Position numbers and translations under genes: made by a program. The notes beneath the pieces were generated by a model. The model did no database searches. It was not told where the DNA came from and saw nothing but the letters and a program-made list of their open reading frames with translations. From assembly GCF_027579695.1 (NCBI RefSeq), contig NC_083570.1, positions 92,081,999 to 92,145,998 of the forward strand: 64,000 nucleotides of DNA, given 5' to 3'. This document shows, in pieces, positions 49,601 through 52,600 of the stretch. Numbering within the stretch: the stretch's first letter is position 1; every line of letters starts with the position of its first letter. This stretch comes from Neoarius graeffei (taxonomy: Eukaryota > Chordata > Actinopteri > Siluriformes > Ariidae).

Positions 49601-52600
49601 AGTTTAATTTGGCATTATTCCACCCCTTAAACCACATCATCTCCCAAAGTTTGTCTGGAAATCATGCATATGATATAGTATACGCATCAGTTTCACAGTT
49701 TAAAGCAAATATTATTCTTTGCAAGTATTATGTATAGTGTCCCTCCATGATTATTGCCCCCCCCGTAAAGTTTAGTAAAAAACGGTTCGAAAAAATCCAC
49801 CTTTTGGTGAAGTCGCTTCATCTCGCACTGAAAAAACAAAAAGAGAAAAATCGTGGGTGGTAGAAAAGGGCAACTGGACTTGCTTGAAGATTCTTGAAAA
49901 CGTTTCACCTCTCGTCCAAAAGGCTTCCTCAGTTCTACAAGGTGGTCTTGGACACTCTTCCCAGACGGCTGGGTGTACGCCAGGACCCAGCTGTTTTCGG
50001 GGACTCACAGGAGGACAGAGAGAGTCAGATTGCCATTGATCACCCTAACGGGCAATCCTTTGATCACCCTAATGACTCGCCATTCACACCCAGCCTCCAG
50101 CGACCCACACCAACATGATGCCTCAGTGACACCTTAGATGAGCTGGTCATCAGAATTCTGATTCTGAGCCAGGAGAGGATAAATATCTGATACTCCCTAT
50201 TAGTCAGACAGAACTGAGGAAGCCTTTTGGACGAGAGGTGAAACGTTTTCAAGAATCTTCAAGCAAGTCCAGTTGCCCTTTTCTACCACCCACAGTTTAC
50301 TATGACCTGGATGATTGAGAATCTTCACAGAAAAGAGAAAAATCCAATCTTTTAATTGAAAAGTTTATTCAGAGAAGAACAAATCCCTCATCAAGAAATA
50401 ATCATTTTCAACAGAAACACTTGAGCCGCTATGATTATCACCCCTGCATTTAAAGTGCTGATGACACGTTTTTGACATCTTTGGCGATGTTTTATAACAT
50501 AAAAAGTAATTCCCGATGATCCATATATTAATTCACGAAGGCGCCTATTTTACAAGTTATGATGATAAACGCGGCTATTTGGGCAAATTTGACGGGGCTG
50601 CAGCACCCAGGAGACGAAGGAGGAGGAGGAGCTATATGACGTCAGCGAAAGAACCTTCCTCCTAACTTACCAGTTTGTTGTTGATGCGACAGGTGTTCAG
50701 TTTATCATTATTAGTATTTTTATTAGACATTATTATATATATAGTTATTATGCCTTCGCGTTGTGTTGCCGGCTTTTGCTCCAAAACCCACAAGGATGGG
50801 GTAAGTTTATTCAAGTTTCCCAGAGATCCCGAGCTGCATGCGAAGTGGGTGAAGCAAGTCAGGCGCTCTCGTGACAAGTGGGAGCCCTCACCAACATCCG
50901 TCCTGTGCTCTGAACACTTCGATTTGGATTGTTTTGACACCCTTCCCAGCTTAAAAGAATCTCTTGGGTGTTCAGTTCAGCACAAACGTGTGTTACTACC
51001 ATCAGCAGTGCCTACACAGTGTTGCCAGATTGGGAGGTTTCCCGCCCAGTTGGGCGGTTTCAAGTGCATTTTGGTGGGTTTTGAACATATTTTGGGCTGG
51101 AAAACATCAGCAGTATCTGTTGCCAGATAATGCTGAAGTTTTCCAGCCCAAAATATGTTCAAAACCCACCAAAATGCACTTGAAACCGCCCAACTGGGTG
51201 GGAAACCTCCCAATCTGGCAACACTGCCAGTATTCCGGAGGGGGTCTACTAGTAGCTATGCCGGATCCAAAGACAGTCCTCCTGTCAGAACATGTGTTGT
51301 GAAATGACATAAGATAAAGATACGTAGAGCTATAGATTCTACATGATAATCATAAATGTAATCATAAAGTCGGCGTGATATCAGTCATGTATTTGCTTGT
51401 GAAAGCTTGCGGCTTTCATGTAACTGCCGCCTAGCAACGAGAGGCAAAGGGTAAAGAGGGTAGGCTATCGTAGATTCTATTCGGAAGAGATCAACACAAT
51501 TCTAGACTCCCAGAAGAGGAAGAGCTAGCACTAGAGAGTTCACCGGCGTTTTCATGCGCCATTTCCATTGAGTAGAACCAGAGTAGAACAGCCAGTGAAC
51601 CGCAGCGTGTTCTCCCGCTGACGTCACAACATGGCCGCGAGCCACGGACCCAGTTTTCTTGCGCTGTGCCATTAAAAGTTGGATATTTGCGTAACAACAG
51701 CTTCTTTTCACGTAATTATAACAGAAATCTAACATGTTTGCCATGTTGTATAGTTTATTTAAGAAATTGCATAGAGTCATGTTCGTGTCATCAGCCCTTT
51801 AATACTCTGTACAACTTCCCTCTGCCAGTAAAACAGCCCTGAGTCTCTCCTGTAACATTTTATAAGGTCGGAGATACAGAGCAGGGCATCTGAGACCATT
51901 CTTCTTTACACAATCTCTCCAGATCATCCAGGGTTCGAGGCCCTCTCTTGTGCTGTTTTTTGTAAAGGCTTTACCCCGTTTAAAACAAAACAAACAACAA
52001 AGAAAAAAACTCTCATATATACTAACCCTGATTAGCCTATATACCCTGTATGCCCCCACATTTTGTATGCTGCTGAATCTGTCCTTTTTTCAGTAGCTTT
52101 GTATAAACAATAACCGCTAAATGTAATGCAATGTTATGTAAGGTGATCGCCTAGGCATTCTCATTGTGAAAAGTAAGTCACATGTACATGGACTGGCATT
52201 TAATGTTGTATTTGTTCCTTTCTGTTTGTTTTTTGTCTGTTCATATTCTTTCTGGGGGAGTGAAGTCAGTTTAAAAATGCCGTTAAATGCATAGGCCTAT
52301 AGGCCAAGTTTAATGACCTTGAGGTTATCAGAGGTCATATGTCGTTTTACAAATGAAAAATGAATTCAGCACCCAAACATTTAACAAACAAGGCCATTTG
52401 CTAACTTCATTAATCATTTTATTACATTTCATTCCTTAGAAAGCTGAGAAACTGGGTTCAGCTGAGACGTTTACAGGCCCAAAGTTCAATGACCTCTAGA
52501 GGTCAACAGAGGTCAGATAGAGCTCGGCATATTGCAGATTTGAATTCGGCACACCCAAATTGACAAAATAAGACTGTTTGCCGACTTTGTCTCAAAAATG

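Larger units (their letters stand above)
50454..51798 (+). mobile_element. Kolobok-like element copy 3 (TTAA duplication, THAP ORF)
   Basis: Inverted ends AGTGCTGATGACACG and CGTGTCATCAGCCCT, flanked by TTAA at 50450-50453 and 51799-51802. Encodes a THAP domain and contains a palindromic MITE. A different family from the 26196 and 59405 elements. Confidence 0.8.
49738..52060 (-). mobile_element. degenerate Tc1/mariner-like element hosting two insertions
   Basis: TATAGTGTCCCTCCATGATT at the left, AATCATTTTCAACAGAAACA in the middle, and a minus-strand reading [18 protein letters not shown] (51799-51860) that resembles a Tc1-type C-terminus. Interrupted by the fold-back 49853-50293 and the Kolobok-like element 50454-51798. 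The other terminal repeat was not found. Confidence 0.45.
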
